Shown here in pieces: positions 5,421 through 6,410 of a stretch of DNA of 6,410 nt; position 1 is the stretch's first letter, and each line of letters opens with the position of its first letter. Origin of the DNA: Candidatus Omnitrophota bacterium. Lineage in GTDB: Bacteria; Omnitrophota; Gorgyraeia; Zapsychrales; Fredricksoniimonadaceae. The DNA is taken from the NCBI GenBank assembly GCA_016789035.1, contig JAEUSC010000287.1:1-6410 (forward strand), given 5' to 3'. The notes beneath the pieces were generated by a model. It ran no database searches. It was not told the DNA's origin and saw only the letters and a list, made by a program, of their open reading frames with translations. The position numbers and the translations under genes were made by a program.

Positions 5421-6410
5421 ATGGAATCAGCAACCCCCATGCTGAAACAATATCAGCAAATCAAAAAAGGTTACCAGGACTGCATCCTTTTCTTCCGCCT
5501 TGGAGACTTCTATGAAATGTTTTTTGAAGATGCCAAGATAGCTTCGTCCATTTTAGATTTAGTTTTAACCTCCAGAGGCAGCGATGTCACCAACCGCATA
5601 CCCATGTGCGGTGTTCCGTTCCATGCCGCAGAAAATTACATCGCCAAACTCATTAAAGCCGGGCAGAAAGTGGCCATTTGTGAACAGGTTGAAGATCCCG
5701 CCCAAGCCAAAGGCATTGTCAAACGCGACGTCATCCGTGTTATCACCGCAGGAACATTCTTTGATGAAAGCTCTGATTCCCGGTATCTTTTCTCCCTGAG
5801 TCTTAATAGCAAAACCATTGGTATCGCATTTACTGATGTCACAAATGGTGCCATTCAGACGAATCAATACCACAATCCTCATCAGGTCATTGAAATTATC
5901 AGCAAACTTCCTGCGTATGAATGCATTTTTCCGGAAGGCGCCAAACAGGAAGTCAAAGAATTCCTCAGCCATCCCCTATTAAAATCAAAAAATATGACAT
6001 TATCGGCGTTCGGAGATTGGTCCTTTAATGTTGAAATGGCAAAAAAAAACTTATGCGATCATTTTCAGACACATTCGTTAAAGGGATACGGGATCGATGA
6101 CCTGACACAAGCCCAATCCAGCTGCGGCGCTTTACTTGAGTATCTCAAACAGATGAATAAACAACCGCTCAAGCACATCGACCGGATTTCTCTTTATACC
6201 GACAGCGATTATGTATTTATTTCACCGGCAGCCCATTACGGTTTGGAAATGGAAACGCTTCTTAAAACCCTGGATAAAACCCTGACTCCGATGGGACGCC
6301 GGATGTTCCGATTTTGGTTGTTTCACCCCTTAAAAAGTCCGGGCGCAATCCGTGAACGGCAAAGAGCCGCTCAAATCTTAAGAGACCACACTAGCAGCAA
6401 CGAACAACTG
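5421..6410 (+). CDS. mutS: DNA mismatch repair protein MutS, N-terminal 330 residues (3' end cut by window edge)
   Basis: MutS recognises mismatches and small loops, then signals MutL to start excision. The mismatch-binding domain I is complete: TPMLKQYQQIK at residues 5-15, and RLGDFYEMFFEDA with the mismatch-wedging Phe30 and Glu32 of the F-x-E motif. These are followed by IPMCGVPFHAAENYIAKLI (60-78), KVAICEQVEDP (83-93) and the KRDVIRVITAGT end of the domain. The connector domain follows, beginning near FSLSLNSKTIGIAFTDVTNG. The lever/core domain begins near 254, with TLLKTLDKTLTPMGRRM (279-295) and HPL (302-304). The ATPase domain lies beyond the edge. Domain I identifies MutS1 rather than MutS2 or MutS4/5-type proteins. 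An in-frame TAA at 5409-5411 excludes an earlier start, and the conserved TPM just inside supports the ATG at 5421. There is no Shine-Dalgarno sequence. Around 266-278 the usual LD..T..NLEL segment reads FISPAAHYGLEME and the following loop is short. Confidence 0.97.
   Translation, partial: MESATPMLKQYQQIKKGYQDCILFFRLGDFYEMFFEDAKIASSILDLVLTSRGSDVTNRIPMCGVPFHAAENYIAKLIKAGQKVAICEQVEDPAQAKGIVKRDVIRVITAGTFFDESSDSRYLFSLSLNSKTIGIAFTDVTNGAIQTNQYHNPHQVIEIISKLPAYECIFPEGAKQEVKEFLSHPLLKSKNMTLSAFGDWSFNVEMAKKNLCDHFQTHSLKGYGIDDLTQAQSSCGALLEYLKQMNKQPLKHIDRISLYTDSDYVFISPAAHYGLEMETLLKTLDKTLTPMGRRMFRFWLFHPLKSPGAIRERQRAAQILRDHTSSNEQL

Noticed and set aside
5565..5972. Minus-strand open frames of 135 and 72 residues opposite mutS, and a plus-strand 71-residue frame within it.
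   Set aside because: mutS is unmistakable in this stretch; these are out-of-frame shadows.
1..6410. tRNA or rRNA genes, CRISPR arrays, insertion sequences, toxin-antitoxin pairs or defence genes.
   Set aside because: No cloverleaf, regularly spaced repeats, transposase motifs or terminal inverted repeats were seen on either strand.

Overview
The window looks like a bacterial chromosomal segment that is moderately AT-rich and uses the standard genetic code. It carries five clear protein-coding genes. Four are on the minus strand: the first half of a WcaL-like family 4 glycosyltransferase (cut by the left edge), a 61-residue pilin-like protein with a class III signal peptide, and two neighbouring exported coiled-coil proteins of 1053 and 364 residues. 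The fifth is mutS on the plus strand, cut by the right edge. A bacterial MutS together with an archaeal-type class III signal peptide (G|QSTIEY) is a combination I associate with Candidatus Omnitrophota (OP3) and related PVC-side lineages. That placement is inference from general family knowledge, not something the window proves.

Layout from left to right. Positions 1-435 (minus) hold the glycosyltransferase N-terminal half. Positions 436-590 hold no confident gene, only a weak AT-rich stem-loop and a possible frameshifted two-helix small ORF. The pilin at 591-776 (minus) has its own extended -10 promoter. A good rho-independent terminator at 851-880 (minus) ends the coiled-coil operon. The 1053-residue protein (914-4075) lies 16 bp downstream of the 364-residue protein (4092-5186), and both are read from a near-consensus sigma-70 promoter at 5232-5260. 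The 234-bp divergent gap between 5186 and 5421 contains that promoter, two inverted repeats and one or two candidate mutS promoters. mutS starts at 5421 without a visible Shine-Dalgarno sequence.

How the genes work together. The two coiled-coil genes form one transcription unit with promoter, tight spacing and terminator all visible. Their products share one design: a Sec signal peptide, a short TPR-like helical hairpin with alignable residues, a low-complexity linker, and long coiled coil with repeated charge patterns. They are most likely diverged paralogues acting in the periplasm or at the cell surface, with no recognisable enzymatic domain. This pair is the best candidate in the window for an undescribed system, but its function cannot be read from sequence alone. 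The pilin and glycosyltransferase are other cell-envelope genes downstream on the same strand. mutS is a housekeeping mismatch-repair gene transcribed the other way, and nothing in the sequence links it functionally to the envelope genes.
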